From: Chromatium weissei
GTDB lineage: Bacteria > Pseudomonadota > Gammaproteobacteria > Chromatiales > Chromatiaceae
DNA length: 64,000 nucleotides
Direction of reading: 5' to 3'
Assembly: GCF_016583765.1 (NCBI RefSeq)
Contig: NZ_NRRR01000001.1
Coordinates: 434,001-498,000 of the forward strand
A program made the position numbers and the translations under genes. The notes beneath the pieces were generated by a model that had not been told where the DNA came from, ran no database searches, and was given only the letters and a program-made list of their open reading frames with translations. Shown piece after piece: positions 47,486 through 61,020 of this stretch (within the stretch, counting starts at the first letter, position 1; each line of letters starts with the position of its first letter).

Positions 47486-48004
47486 TTATTTCGTTCGATT
47501 ATTTAATTCTTCAATGACATCAGCAGTAATATCAAGCGTTGAATCAAGATAGAGCATTCCCGCTAATCCACGTTCAACGACCATCGATAGCTTTTTCTTC
47601 TTTGCAACTGTATTCACCGCTTCGCGTGCTGGCGCAACAATTTCGCGCCCTTTTATTTGTTGCACCTTCGCTAATTCCTGTTGCAGTGGTGCGACCTTCT
47701 TTTGATACGTTTCAATACGGCTCATCAATTCCTTTTCTTGCTTCGCCGCTTGATCTTTACTCATCAAGGCCTTATCACGTTCAAATGCCTGTTGCAACGC
47801 GTGAATTTCCTTTTCATCCTCCGCAAATTGACGCGCCTTTGGTTCAAATTGTTGCCGCAATTGTTCCTGCAACCGTTTACCCAGATTGCTTTGTTCCAAT
47901 ACCTGTTGCATATCGACTGCACCAATACCGATATTATTGGCAGCGGCTGCGGGTAACACGATCAATAGCGACAATGTCATTGCAAATAGAAGCGAACGAG
48001 ACAT
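47486..48004 (-). CDS. OmpH/Skp-family periplasmic chaperone
   Basis: A 172-residue secreted protein. The signal peptide MSRSLLFAMTLSLLIVLPAAAA is followed by NNIGIGAVDMQQVLEQSNLGK and a long charged coiled coil (~45-130), the Skp tentacle plan, then the C-terminal strand region LSMVVERGLAGMLYLD. Skp holds unfolded outer-membrane proteins in the periplasm. The ATG at 48004 has GGAG nine bases upstream. It is unusual in not lying between bamA and lpxD, so it may be a second copy with a specialised client. Confidence 0.82.
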   Translation of the reverse strand: MSRSLLFAMTLSLLIVLPAAAANNIGIGAVDMQQVLEQSNLGKRLQEQLRQQFEPKARQFAEDEKEIHALQQAFERDKALMSKDQAAKQEKELMSRIETYQKKVAPLQQELAKVQQIKGREIVAPAREAVNTVAKKKKLSMVVERGLAGMLYLDSTLDITADVIEELNNRTK

Positions 48005-48161
48005 GAAAGAACTCCAAAATGATGAATCAGCGCGAGATTGTAACCATCTCAAACGAATACTGCAGCGCAATTGTGACAGTCTGTGATCAGTGCACACTCG
48101 GTTAACTTCGATTATCTTATCGTTGCCGACTAAAATAACAATCACTTGATAAAAGACGCTT

Positions 48162-50108
48162 ATGACAAGATCAATACAAAAATCTGCAATGAGCCTACAA
48201 AAACTGATTTATCGTAATTACTTACGCAGCGCCTTATTGCAGATGTTTATTATTGAAGTTGTTTTGCTTTTACTCTACTTTGGCATCAATCAATATATTT
48301 CAAGTCAGAATCAAGCGTTTTTATTAAAAGAGGTCACAACCAATTTATTCACTGTCATTTCAAAAGAAGCGAACAATATCAACTTACAACTTCAAGAAAT
48401 CACCCGTTTAGCACAACTTTTACAACAAGAACATCAGACTTTTTTCACTCACAAAAATCACTGTTTTTTACCAAATGGCGAACCGAAATTTCGCCTTCAC
48501 GACAACGGTGCGTATTATAAAACAGTGAATAATGGTGGCAGTAGCGTGTATTACGCAGCAACGACACCCATTGGAAAAGCAGAGCAACGTAAAGCGCGTT
48601 GTAGCGAAAGCATGGATGTCTTATTTAAGTCAATTGTTAATACAAATCCTATTGTGAACCAAATCTATCTCAATACTTGGGATGAAATGAATCGCATTTA
48701 TCCATTTATGCACGATGCAGACAAACGATTTGGCGCGAGTTGGAATGTCAATGATCTTGCATTCTATTTTAGTGCCGATGCAGCGCATAATCCGCAACGT
48801 ATTCCAATTTGGACTAATCCGTATTTTGATCCCGCTGGTCAGGGTTGGGTCATTTCAAATATTGTGCCGATTTATCGCGGAGATTTTTTAGAAGGCGTGA
48901 CTGGAATGGATGTCACCATTGATCGCTTTATTCAAAGTGTATTGAACTTAAATCTGTCTTGGGATGCGACAGCATTTTTAGTCGATCAAACCGGCGCAAT
49001 TTTAGCAATGCCGACCAGGCTAGAGCACATTTTTGGATTTCAAGACATTCAACCACACAATTATCAGGAACCAATTATAACCACGATCACAAAACCAATT
49101 GAATACAACATCTTAAAAATAGGCGATCAAAAAATACGCAACCAAATTGAAGGCTTTTTTAATTCGCAAAACGCTGTTTTAGAATTAGTTATTTCCGAAA
49201 AAACGTATTTCTTAATTCAAGCAAAAGTCGCTGAAACTGAATGGAATCTTTTAGTTTTAGTGAACCAAGATGAGGTGTTTAAGCCCATCGAAGAGCTGCG
49301 CAGCATGAGTAATAAAATTGGCTATGTGGCAATTGGTGTAATGATTATTTTTTACATATTCTTTTTTATATTGTTGCTGTTTAATGTGCGTAAATTAGCC
49401 AACAAAATCGTCACGCCTATTCATACGCTTTCAGAGGCAACGACTGATCTAAAGCGTTGGAAACCACAGGAGCAAACACTTCCAACTGTCGGTATTTTAG
49501 AGCTCGATCAATTGAATTATAATTTCAATAACATGGTTCAAGAATTGGAAGCGCGCACCGATCAATTGACCTCCGCCAAACAACGCGAACAGTTAAAAGA
49601 TCAACAGGCAGAAGTCTTAGAACAACTCGCAACCACCGACTTGTTAACGGAAATCTATAATCGGCGCAAAATAGAAGAAATTCTAACTGCCGAGCTGATG
49701 CGTTCGAATCGTTATCAGGAATCGTTTGGAATTATTCTATGCGACATTGATTATTTCAAAGCGGTTAATGATCAATACGGTCATCTCACTGGTGATCAGG
49801 TACTTTTTAATACAGCGCAGTTATTAAAACAGCATCTGCGTAAAACGGATGCAGTGGGGCGCTGGGGCGGTGAAGAATTTCTGATTGTTTGTCCCGTTAA
49901 AACGCATGTTGAAATTCAACAAATCGCAGAGAAATTACGTCAAGCAATTGCGAATTATTCATTTCCGGTCGTGACCTCTAAAACCGCCAGCTTTGGTGTC
50001 GCAATTCATCAACAGAATGAATCCATGTTGGAATTGATGAATCGCGCTGATGAAGCACTGTATCGCGCAAAAGCTGCCGGACGTAATCGCGTTGAAGTTG
50101 CATTCTAA
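48162..50108 (+). CDS. Membrane diguanylate cyclase with dCache-like sensor domain
   Basis: A 648-residue signalling protein. A membrane helix at ~25-47 is followed by a large extracytoplasmic sensor (~50-385, Cache-like, with DPAGQGWVISNIVPIYRG), a second helix (~390-415), a HAMP-like linker and a GGDEF domain (~485-648). The active-site motif is GGEEF at 569-573, and the inhibitory RxxD site (RKTD, 560-563) lies five residues before it. The enzyme should therefore make c-di-GMP and be product-inhibited. Its stop overlaps the next ATG by one base. Confidence 0.88.
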   Translation: MTRSIQKSAMSLQKLIYRNYLRSALLQMFIIEVVLLLLYFGINQYISSQNQAFLLKEVTTNLFTVISKEANNINLQLQEITRLAQLLQQEHQTFFTHKNHCFLPNGEPKFRLHDNGAYYKTVNNGGSSVYYAATTPIGKAEQRKARCSESMDVLFKSIVNTNPIVNQIYLNTWDEMNRIYPFMHDADKRFGASWNVNDLAFYFSADAAHNPQRIPIWTNPYFDPAGQGWVISNIVPIYRGDFLEGVTGMDVTIDRFIQSVLNLNLSWDATAFLVDQTGAILAMPTRLEHIFGFQDIQPHNYQEPIITTITKPIEYNILKIGDQKIRNQIEGFFNSQNAVLELVISEKTYFLIQAKVAETEWNLLVLVNQDEVFKPIEELRSMSNKIGYVAIGVMIIFYIFFFILLLFNVRKLANKIVTPIHTLSEATTDLKRWKPQEQTLPTVGILELDQLNYNFNNMVQELEARTDQLTSAKQREQLKDQQAEVLEQLATTDLLTEIYNRRKIEEILTAELMRSNRYQESFGIILCDIDYFKAVNDQYGHLTGDQVLFNTAQLLKQHLRKTDAVGRWGGEEFLIVCPVKTHVEIQQIAEKLRQAIANYSFPVVTSKTASFGVAIHQQNESMLELMNRADEALYRAKAAGRNRVEVAF

Positions 50109-50869
50109 TGCGTGAGTATTTCATTGCCTTATTGATGATTTGCCCGGCAATTGGTGCGGATGAAACGTCAATGATTGCGCCAATTTGTGATGTGCGCGTG
50201 GTCGCCACCTTTCCGCACGATGTGGCGGCATTTACGCAGGGTTTGGTGATCGTGGACGGGCAATTATTTGAAAGTATTGGGCTTTATGGCAAATCGGCAC
50301 TGCGCCGCGTGAATTTGCCGAGCGGGCAAGTGCTGCAAGAAACGCGCTTGGCTGCCGAGGTATTTGCCGAGGGTCTCACGGCGTGGCGCGAGCAGTTGGT
50401 GCAATTGACTTGGCGCGAGGAATTGGCGCTGATTTACGACCGCGAGCAGCTTCAACCTGTTGATTATTTTGAATATCGCGGCGAGGGCTGGGGCATTACC
50501 AGCGACGGAACGCACTGGATTATCAGCAACGGCAGCGCGGAATTACGGTGGTTTGATCCGATGACGCGGCGCGTGGTGCGGCGACTGACGGTGCACGATG
50601 GCGAGCGTCCGATAACGGCGCTCAATGAATTGGAATGGATTGACGGCGAAATTTGGGCGAATGTCTGGCAACAGAATGTGATTGCGCGAATTGATCCAAC
50701 CAGCGGCGCGGTTAACAGTTGGTTGAATTTGCACGATTTATTGCCTGACATTGCGCGATCTAACCGCGATGCCGTACTCAACGGCATCGCGTATGACACG
50801 ACCAGTCAACGGATATTTATCACCGGTAAATACTGGCCAACGCTGTATCAAATCGAGCCAACGCCTTGA
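50108..50869 (+). CDS. Glutaminyl-peptide cyclotransferase (plant/bacterial-type glutamine cyclotransferase)
   Basis: A 253-residue secreted beta-propeller enzyme with a short signal peptide ending near IGADE. The motifs [38 protein letters not shown] and [19 protein letters not shown] are typical of the glutamine cyclotransferase family. It would convert N-terminal Gln of exported proteins to pyroglutamate. It is coupled to the diguanylate cyclase by a TAATG overlap. Its 3' end overlaps the convergent chemoreceptor gene by 22 bases. Confidence 0.88.
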   Translation: MREYFIALLMICPAIGADETSMIAPICDVRVVATFPHDVAAFTQGLVIVDGQLFESIGLYGKSALRRVNLPSGQVLQETRLAAEVFAEGLTAWREQLVQLTWREELALIYDREQLQPVDYFEYRGEGWGITSDGTHWIISNGSAELRWFDPMTRRVVRRLTVHDGERPITALNELEWIDGEIWANVWQQNVIARIDPTSGAVNSWLNLHDLLPDIARSNRDAVLNGIAYDTTSQRIFITGKYWPTLYQIEPTP

Positions 50870-52830
50870 AAACGCGCAATTAACTCGCGTAACTTTTTCG
50901 CCAATATCGACAGACCTTCCACGCGCTCCTGCGCCAGCAAAATATCCTGATCGTTGTGCTGCGCGAGCTGACCCATGTGCTCCACATTATTGGCCAACGC
51001 CTGATTGATGCCAGACTGTTGATTGGTTTGCTGATTTACCTCAGACACGCGCCCGAGAATATCTTCAGCATGGCTGCGAATGGTTTCAATTGCGGTCGCC
51101 GCTTCCCGTGACAGCGACACGCCACGATTCACCTGCTCGGAGGTCAGACCGACCGTTTTCACCGCCAGCGCACTTTCTTGTTGAATGGTGTTGATGGTCG
51201 CCGTGACTTCGCTGGTCGCCTGCGCAGTGCGATTCGCCAATTTGCGCACTTCATCCGCAACGACAGCAAATCCGCGTCCCTGCTCGCCCGCCCGCGCTGC
51301 TTCAATCGCCGCATTGAGCGCCAGCAAATTGGTTTGATCAGCAATTTCACGAATGACATTGATAATGGTGCTGATTTCGCGGGAACGTTCATCCAAACGC
51401 CGCACACCTTCTGCCACTGCCTGCATCGTCTGATCAATTTGTCCGATTTCTTGTGCCGTTTGCTTAACCGTCGTGGATGCCGCAGCCGTCAAGCGACCAG
51501 TGTTTTGTGCCAGCTCCTGCAATTGCAACGCTTGCCGCGCCACTCCGGTAATGGCATTGGTGCTCTCGGTCATATCGTGGCGCATGTCGGTTGCCGCGTT
51601 CAGTTGCTGCCGTGAATTACACACCACGCCATCAGTTGCAGCACTCAACTCCTGCGTGGTTGCGTTGAGCTGGCGACTTTCCTCGGCAATGGCAACGACT
51701 AAATCGCGCAGCCGTCGCATAAACGTATTAAACGCCGCACCGATCACGCCAATTTCATCGTGCTGAGTCACCGGCACTTGCTGATTCACATCGCCATTCC
51801 AATCGGACAGCGTTTGCGCGAGCACCTGCAGCGGACGAATCAAACGCGTCAATAACGGCCAAATGAGCGCCGCCAAAATCAACAACCCCACGCTACCGAT
51901 TAACGCCGTGAGCAACGTCATCTGACGTGCATTCGCCAGCGCCGCATCCAACGGAAAAGTCAGTAATAACGCCCAAGTATTCATTGCTTTACCCGGTGTG
52001 ATCGGACGCACCAGCGACATCAGTCCGTCATCGTTCACGAATTGATACGCCTTGCCAGCTTTGACTGCTGCAAGTGCTTCGGCGGGCAAATCATCAGCGG
52101 GTTGTCCCAAGCGACTGCTGTCGGGATGACTGGCGTAAACACCGTTATTGGACAGCAAGCTGGCGCGACCGGAGCCGAAAGGACGCACGTCAGCCAGAAT
52201 GTTTTGCAAACCCAGCAGCGGATAATCCGCGCCGACCGAGCCGAGAAAACGTCCTTCGCTGAGAATTGGCACCATCAGCGACACCATCAGCACCGGTCGT
52301 CCGTTAATCGAAAATGAATAGGGTTCGCTCGCCCATGGCTGTTTGGTTTGTTTAGGAATGTTGTACCAATCTGCTGTTTCGTACTCAGTCACCGGCTCAA
52401 CTTTGACCGTGCCTCCGGCGCGATTCCAATACGGAATGTAACGCCCAGTGGCATCGTTTTCCGGCGCGACATTGGCAAATTGCGCATCGCGTCCATCAAA
52501 CGCATTCGGTTCCCAATACGAGCCTAAACCAACCAATTGCGGATTCGCTTTTAACACCGCCTCGTTGACTGCCGAAGCAACGGCGCGTTCTGGGCGCTGC
52601 TGGTGAATCGCAAACACTGCCAGTGCCAGCGATTCGGCGACGGCGTAGGAATGCGCAAATTCCGCACCGATGCGATTGGCGTAGGTGTCACCCATGTCGC
52701 TGATGGTCGTCAACGCTTGCTCACGCGCCGCGTTTTGCATCAACACCGCAACGGTGCTAAATGCCAATAAAAACAATATCCCACTGCCGCCCAGCATCCA
52801 AAAAAACAGTCGTGCTCGAAGTGATTTCAT
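50848..52830 (-). CDS. Methyl-accepting chemotaxis protein with dCache sensor
   Basis: A 660-residue chemoreceptor. An N-terminal membrane helix (~8-32), a periplasmic dCache-type domain (~35-300, with YIPYWNR and VGADYPL segments), a second helix (~305-328), HAMP, and a long cytoplasmic coiled coil. The conserved signalling tip [17 protein letters not shown] is intact, so it should couple to CheW/CheA. The ligand is unknown; dCache receptors often bind amino acids, amines or organic acids. It overlaps the glutaminyl cyclase gene tail to tail by 22 bases. Confidence 0.92.
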   Translation of the reverse strand: MKSLRARLFFWMLGGSGILFLLAFSTVAVLMQNAAREQALTTISDMGDTYANRIGAEFAHSYAVAESLALAVFAIHQQRPERAVASAVNEAVLKANPQLVGLGSYWEPNAFDGRDAQFANVAPENDATGRYIPYWNRAGGTVKVEPVTEYETADWYNIPKQTKQPWASEPYSFSINGRPVLMVSLMVPILSEGRFLGSVGADYPLLGLQNILADVRPFGSGRASLLSNNGVYASHPDSSRLGQPADDLPAEALAAVKAGKAYQFVNDDGLMSLVRPITPGKAMNTWALLLTFPLDAALANARQMTLLTALIGSVGLLILAALIWPLLTRLIRPLQVLAQTLSDWNGDVNQQVPVTQHDEIGVIGAAFNTFMRRLRDLVVAIAEESRQLNATTQELSAATDGVVCNSRQQLNAATDMRHDMTESTNAITGVARQALQLQELAQNTGRLTAAASTTVKQTAQEIGQIDQTMQAVAEGVRRLDERSREISTIINVIREIADQTNLLALNAAIEAARAGEQGRGFAVVADEVRKLANRTAQATSEVTATINTIQQESALAVKTVGLTSEQVNRGVSLSREAATAIETIRSHAEDILGRVSEVNQQTNQQSGINQALANNVEHMGQLAQHNDQDILLAQERVEGLSILAKKLRELIARFQGVGSI

Positions 52831-53030
52831 TGGAATAATCGCCGTTTGAAAATTGTGATGGTGGTTTAGAAGTGACTCGGTCGCGCAAGGTTTTCAATTC
52901 TGAGTTGTCAGTTGTCAGTCACAACCGTATTTCTTTCTGACTATTTGATGTTGTGCGTCGCCGTGCTGGCGTTATGTTAACAACATCGTCATAAACGGCA
53001 GACATTTGAAATCTCGGCAGCACAGTCAAC

Positions 53031-54302
53031 ATGAAAATAATCAATCAATTATGTTTGGGAGTTCTGATGATGGTCATCTCAGGAATGGCAACCGCCCATG
53101 TGGAATCCATCGTGCTCGGCATGGGCTGCTTTTGGGGCGCAGAAAAGCGATTAGCCGCGCTGCCCGGTGTCGTCGATGTCGAATCCGGTTATGCCAATGG
53201 CGATGCGGAAACCGTTGGTTATCACGACGTGCTGGCGCTGGAACAGCAGCGTCAACGCGGAAAAACGACGGCGCGTAATCATGCCGAAGTGATTCAAGTG
53301 CGTTTTGATGCGACACAAACGACTTTGCGTAACGTATTGATTGCATTCTGGGAAAATCACAATCCAACCCAAGGCGACCGACAGGGCAATGATCGCGGCA
53401 GCAATTATCGCAGCGCGATTTACACGAGCAGCGCCGCACAAATGGCGGAGGCGCTGGCAACCCGCGATCAATATCAACAAGCGTTGACGGCGGCTGGTTT
53501 CGGCAAAATCACGACAGAAATCGCGCCGTTACGTCATTACAACCGCGCTGAAGAAGACCATCAGGATTATTTGCAAAAACATCCCAACGGTTATTGCGGA
53601 CTCGGTGGCACGGGCGTGGCGTTTCCGCAAACTGCGCCATCAACGGCGACTGCTGCGCCAGCGCCATTGGCAGCCGAAACGCTGCATTTTGATCGGCAAT
53701 TGATTGCGTTTGAATCGGCGGAGTGTGCATTTTGTCGGCAATTCGATGCCGATATTCTCAATCAATGGACGGCCGCAACACCGATTCAACGCACGTTCGT
53801 CGCGCAACCGCCAATGAATTGGACGCTGGCGCAACCGCTATTTGCCACGCCGACAATTGTATTGTTTGAACGCGGAAAAGAGGTGTCGCGTTTCACCGGT
53901 TATCAGGGTGAAGCGGCGCAGTTTTGGCGCTGGCTGGGATTGCAATTGTTGACACCGGAGCAACAAAAAATCGCCTTTGAACAGGGCACTGAACGTCCAT
54001 TTACCGGCGCACATTTGAATGAAAAACGCTCCGGCGTATTCGTCGATTCAATTAGCGGCGTGGCGCTATTTCGCAGCAATGCCAAGTTTGAAAGCGGCAG
54101 CGGCTGGCCGAGTTTTTTTGATCCATTACCCGGCGCAATTACATTGCATGAAGACAATGCACACGGAATGCACCGCGTGGAAGTGCGTAGCGCCAGCTCC
54201 GGTATTCATTTGGGACATGTTTTTGATGACGGTCCACCGCCGAGCGGTAAACGCTATTGCATCAATGGAAAGGTATTGCGGTTTGTGCCGGATGCGCCGT
54301 AA
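53031..54302 (+). CDS. msrAB: Secreted MsrA-thioredoxin-MsrB triple-domain methionine sulfoxide reductase
   Basis: A 423-residue protein with an N-terminal signal peptide (VLMMVISGMATAH). MsrA occupies ~25-205, with catalytic Cys33 in GCFWG and a resolving Cys189. A thioredoxin-fold domain (~215-300) has Cys232-x2-Cys235 (CAFC) and a TPT cis-proline loop. MsrB (~310-423) has HLGHVFDDGP and catalytic Cys410 in RYCINGKVLRF. The MsrB zinc CxxC pairs are absent, as in PilB-type enzymes, and the usual resolving-Cys site reads SGSGWPSF. It would repair both R- and S-methionine sulfoxides in the periplasm. Neisserial PilB has the thioredoxin domain first; here it lies between the two reductases. Confidence 0.9.
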   Translation: MKIINQLCLGVLMMVISGMATAHVESIVLGMGCFWGAEKRLAALPGVVDVESGYANGDAETVGYHDVLALEQQRQRGKTTARNHAEVIQVRFDATQTTLRNVLIAFWENHNPTQGDRQGNDRGSNYRSAIYTSSAAQMAEALATRDQYQQALTAAGFGKITTEIAPLRHYNRAEEDHQDYLQKHPNGYCGLGGTGVAFPQTAPSTATAAPAPLAAETLHFDRQLIAFESAECAFCRQFDADILNQWTAATPIQRTFVAQPPMNWTLAQPLFATPTIVLFERGKEVSRFTGYQGEAAQFWRWLGLQLLTPEQQKIAFEQGTERPFTGAHLNEKRSGVFVDSISGVALFRSNAKFESGSGWPSFFDPLPGAITLHEDNAHGMHRVEVRSASSGIHLGHVFDDGPPPSGKRYCINGKVLRFVPDAP

Positions 54303-54313
54303 TGAATCATCAG

Positions 54314-54354
54314 TTGGCAGTTATTAGTTATCGGTAATAACTGCCAATTCTTTT
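54314..54354 (+). terminator. Intrinsic terminator after the msrAB fusion gene
   Basis: TTGGCAGTTATTA (54314-54326) pairs perfectly with TAATAACTGCCAA (54335-54347), with an 8-base loop and then TTCTTTT. It separates msrAB from tsaD. Confidence 0.85.
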
Positions 54355-54384
54355 AACAACATCACATTTCATTCTGGATAAAAA

Positions 54385-55410
54385 ATGCGCGTATTGGGAA
54401 TTGAAACTTCTTGCGATGAAACCGGAATTGCGATTTATGACGGAGAACGCGGATTATTAGCGGATGCGGTATACAGTCAAACTGCAATTCACGCGCAATA
54501 CGGCGGAGTCGTACCTGAATTAGCCTCACGCGATCATATTCGAAAAACGCTGCCGTTAATTCGACAAGTGCTCGATCACGCTGAATTAACTGCAACGCAA
54601 ATTGATGGAGTCGCATTCACTGCTGGCCCGGGCTTGATCGGCGCGTTATTAGTCGGCGCAGCATTGGGACGCAGTCTGGCTTGGAGCTGGAATGTGCCGG
54701 CAATCGGCGTGCACCACATGGAAGGACATTTGCTCGCGCCGCTGCTCGAAACACCCGCGCCAAATTTTCCGTTCGTCGCGCTGCTCGTTTCCGGCGGACA
54801 CACGCAACTGATTGATGTGCAAGCAATTGGGCGCTATCGCCTGCTCGGCGAATCGGTCGATGACGCAGCAGGCGAAGCGTTTGATAAAACTGCCAAAATT
54901 CTCGGTTTACCGTATCCGGGCGGGCCAGAACTCGCCAAACTCGCCGAACGCGGCGATGCAACGCGCTTTCGCTTTCCGCGCCCGATGACCGACCGACCGG
55001 GTTTGAATTTCAGCTTCAGCGGCCTAAAAACCTTTGCACTCAACACGTTACAGCAAGAATTGCCCAGCGCAATCGATGCGGAGCAAACCCGCGCCGATAT
55101 TGCCCGCGCTTTTGAAGATGCCGTGGTCGATACGCTGGTCATCAAATGTCGGCGGGCGCTGCGTGAAACCGGACATCGGCGTTTGATTTTGGCGGGTGGA
55201 GTCAGCGCCAATCAACGGCTACGCGAGCGCATGAATGCAGCGATTTCTGCTGAACGCGGCGAGGTGTTTTATCCGCGTCCGCTGTTTTGTACTGACAATG
55301 GCGCGATGATTGCTTTTGCGGGCTGGCATCGTTTAACAGCGGGGCAATACGAATCGCTGCAATTTACTCCGCGAGCGCGGTGGCAATTGATGGATTTACC
55401 GCCGGTATAA
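54385..55410 (+). CDS. tsaD: TsaD, tRNA N6-threonylcarbamoyladenosine transferase subunit
   Basis: A 341-residue essential ASKHA-fold protein, intact and of standard length. The N-terminus [19 protein letters not shown] and the metal-binding HMEGH are present, as are [10 protein letters not shown] and the C-terminal [12 protein letters not shown]. With TsaB and TsaE it transfers the threonylcarbamoyl group to A37 of ANN-decoding tRNAs. It is followed by a type IIG enzyme gene rather than the frequent rpsU or fatty-acid genes. Confidence 0.97.
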   Translation: MRVLGIETSCDETGIAIYDGERGLLADAVYSQTAIHAQYGGVVPELASRDHIRKTLPLIRQVLDHAELTATQIDGVAFTAGPGLIGALLVGAALGRSLAWSWNVPAIGVHHMEGHLLAPLLETPAPNFPFVALLVSGGHTQLIDVQAIGRYRLLGESVDDAAGEAFDKTAKILGLPYPGGPELAKLAERGDATRFRFPRPMTDRPGLNFSFSGLKTFALNTLQQELPSAIDAEQTRADIARAFEDAVVDTLVIKCRRALRETGHRRLILAGGVSANQRLRERMNAAISAERGEVFYPRPLFCTDNGAMIAFAGWHRLTAGQYESLQFTPRARWQLMDLPPV

Positions 55411-55487
55411 AATTGGCATTGGCGTTGATTAAACACCGATTAAAAAATCACGCCAAATCGATTAACAACTTTTGCGAGAACACCTTG

Positions 55488-58623
<3,136 letters not shown>

Positions 58624-58738
58624 ATAATCGCATCGAAAGCAATTAAACGCATCGTTTTTCGATGGATGCTCGGCATTATTCACGACAGTATTCTGATTGA
58701 ATAACCATTGATTACCACCTGAGTGAGAGGATTTTTGC

Positions 58739-59101
58739 ATGGCTGTTATTGAACTCACGACTGCAAGTTTTGAACAGACAATACAAAACCATGATTTTGT
58801 CATGGTTGATTTTTGGGCTCCGTGGTGTGGTCCCTGTCGTTCATTTGCACCGATTTATGAAAAGGTTTCGCAGGATTTTGATGATGTCGTATTCGCTAAA
58901 GTGAATACCGAAGAGCATCAAGATATTGCTGCACATTTTCAAATTCGTTCGATTCCCACGCTGATGATTTTCCGCGATCAAATCATCATTTTCTCGCAAG
59001 CTGGCGCATTGCCCGAAGGTGGCTTGCGCGAATTACTCACTAAAGCCAAAGAATTAGACATGGATGAAGTGAGAAAAAGCATCAGTGAACAATCAGCGTA
59101 A
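58739..59101 (+). CDS. Thioredoxin
   Basis: A 120-residue thioredoxin with active site WCGPC (residues ~29-33) and the cis-Pro in IRSIPTLMIF. It lacks the N-terminal zinc domain of TrxC, but the C-terminal tail past ~105 is longer than in TrxA. It is a cytoplasmic general disulfide reductant. GAGAGGA precedes the ATG. It lies between adk and the SufS-SufE fusion, and might serve thiol chemistry with it. Confidence 0.92.
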   Translation: MAVIELTTASFEQTIQNHDFVMVDFWAPWCGPCRSFAPIYEKVSQDFDDVVFAKVNTEEHQDIAAHFQIRSIPTLMIFRDQIIIFSQAGALPEGGLRELLTKAKELDMDEVRKSISEQSA

Positions 59102-59211
59102 CGCACGCTTTTAGCCATTGCGGGTGAAGTACGTATTGATTCACCCGCATCACGAATTAAATGTATTGTCTATTTTATTACCCGCCAATTTTCCACTCAG
59201 TTTAATTCAAA

Positions 59212-60942
59212 ATGGAATCATTACAAATGCTTGACGTTGCAGCAGTGCGAGCGCAATTCCCGATTTTTGAGACGACTGCGCACGGTTTTCCATTGATTTA
59301 TTTAGATAGCGCCGCCAGCACTCAGCAACCGACAGCGGTCATTGCAGCAGTTAATGCGTATCACCGCCAAACTCATGCCAACATTCATCGCGGCGTGTAT
59401 CAGCTTTCACAAACAGCCACACGACTTTATGAAGAAGCGCGGAATACCGTTGCGCGATTTATCAATGCAGCGGATTCAGCAGAATGTATTTTTACACGCG
59501 GAGCGACTGAATCAATCAATTTGGTTGCTGCTTGCTGGGGCGCGGCAAATCTCAATGCCGGCGATGAGATTATTTTATCCACGCTTGAACATCATTCTAA
59601 TATCGTGCCATGGCAGCTTATTGCGCAGAAAACTGGTGCACATATTCGCGTTATTCCAATTAACGACGCGGGTGAAATTCAATTCGATGCTTATCAACAA
59701 TTGCTTTCTTCGCGCACGCGTTTGGTCGCAGTGAATCAGGTTTCTAATGCGCTGGGCACAATTAACTCGGTGCGAGAAATTATTGCAGCCGCTCATGCAG
59801 TTGGTGCGGTGGTGTTAATTGATGGTGCGCAATGGGTGGCGCATGGCGTGACGAATGTGCAGGAATTGAATGCTGATTTTTATGTGTTTTCTGGTCATAA
59901 ACTTTACGGCCCAACTGGAATTGGTGTGCTATACGGCAAACGCGATTTGCTGAATACGATGCCGCCATATCAGGGTGGCGGTGACATGATTGAACAGGTG
60001 ACGTTTGAACGGACGACTTACGCGCCGCTGCCCAGCAAATACGAGGCCGGAACGCCGAACATTTCCGGTGCGGTCGGGCTGGCGGCGGCGCTGACGTGGA
60101 TTGAGTCGATTGGGTTGGCGACTATCAGCGCCCACGAACAGCGATTATTGCAGCACGCCACAGCGCGGTTGAGTGCCATTTCTGGTTTAGAAATCAAAGG
60201 CATGGCGGCGCAAAAAAGCGGCGTGGTGTCGTGGATTGTGGTCGATCCGCCGCTGGCGACGCTCGATATTGGCACGCAGCTTGATCTGCGCGGAATCTGC
60301 ATTCGCACTGGGCATCATTGCTGTCAACCGTTGATGAATCGATTTGGCATTGCCGCCACTGCTCGCGCTTCCTTCGGTGTTTACAACAACTTAGATGACA
60401 TCGACCGGCTGGCCGAGGCGCTGACGGAAATCATCGCGGCTGCTCGCGCCAAAAACACCATTAGCCCCGCTTTGCAACAGGAAGGTTGGGGAAATTTCAA
60501 ATTAACAGCGGCTGCATCACCGACAGCGGCAGCGAATGAAATCGCTGAAATCTTTGAATTTTTGCCAGATTGGCCGATGCGTCATCAGCATGTCATTGAT
60601 TTGGGAGACAAATTGCTGCCGATGCCGGAATCACTGAAAACGGCGGCAACCGCAGTGCACGGCTGTCAAAGCACGGTGCACATCGCAGCGCGAATTGCGC
60701 CGGGCACAACGGACATCATTGAATTTCTTGCAGATAGCGATGCCAATTTGGTGCGCGGGTTAATTGCGTTGCTGCAACAGATTTATTCAGGGCAATCGGC
60801 AGCGGCGATTTTAGCCTTTGATGCGGAAGCGTTTTTTGCGCGCATTGGTTTGGATCAGCATTTAAGCATGTCGCGTCGTAATGGATTAGCGGCAATGGTG
60901 CAGCGCGTACGAACTCTGGCGCAGCAAGTGGCGAGTGAATAA
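59212..60942 (+). CDS. sufSE: SufS-SufE fusion: cysteine desulfurase with built-in sulfur acceptor
   Basis: A 576-residue chain. Residues 1-~410 are a group II cysteine desulfurase (SufS) with PLP-binding Lys230 in SGHKLYGP and catalytic Cys370 in TGHHCCQPL. Residues ~430-576 are a SufE domain with acceptor Cys485 in VHGCQSTVH. SufS takes sulfur from cysteine and passes the persulfide to SufE for iron-sulfur assembly; fusion would make transfer intramolecular. No sufBCD is adjacent. A second ATG at 59227 gives the more usual SufS N-terminus and cannot be excluded. In this window it is the only desulfurase, so it could also feed the Ssp system. Confidence 0.9.
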   Translation: MESLQMLDVAAVRAQFPIFETTAHGFPLIYLDSAASTQQPTAVIAAVNAYHRQTHANIHRGVYQLSQTATRLYEEARNTVARFINAADSAECIFTRGATESINLVAACWGAANLNAGDEIILSTLEHHSNIVPWQLIAQKTGAHIRVIPINDAGEIQFDAYQQLLSSRTRLVAVNQVSNALGTINSVREIIAAAHAVGAVVLIDGAQWVAHGVTNVQELNADFYVFSGHKLYGPTGIGVLYGKRDLLNTMPPYQGGGDMIEQVTFERTTYAPLPSKYEAGTPNISGAVGLAAALTWIESIGLATISAHEQRLLQHATARLSAISGLEIKGMAAQKSGVVSWIVVDPPLATLDIGTQLDLRGICIRTGHHCCQPLMNRFGIAATARASFGVYNNLDDIDRLAEALTEIIAAARAKNTISPALQQEGWGNFKLTAAASPTAAANEIAEIFEFLPDWPMRHQHVIDLGDKLLPMPESLKTAATAVHGCQSTVHIAARIAPGTTDIIEFLADSDANLVRGLIALLQQIYSGQSAAAILAFDAEAFFARIGLDQHLSMSRRNGLAAMVQRVRTLAQQVASE

Positions 60943-61020
60943 TTGAATACCGAATGAACGCATCACATACGCAACTTCTGCATCATTAACACTCCTTTTT
61001 TACTCGAAAATGACACTCAA

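Noticed and set aside
59212..60942. SufS-SufE fusion as the cassette's own SspA
   Set aside because: It is 24 kb away, carries a SufE domain and has housekeeping neighbours, so it is better called a Suf enzyme that might be shared.
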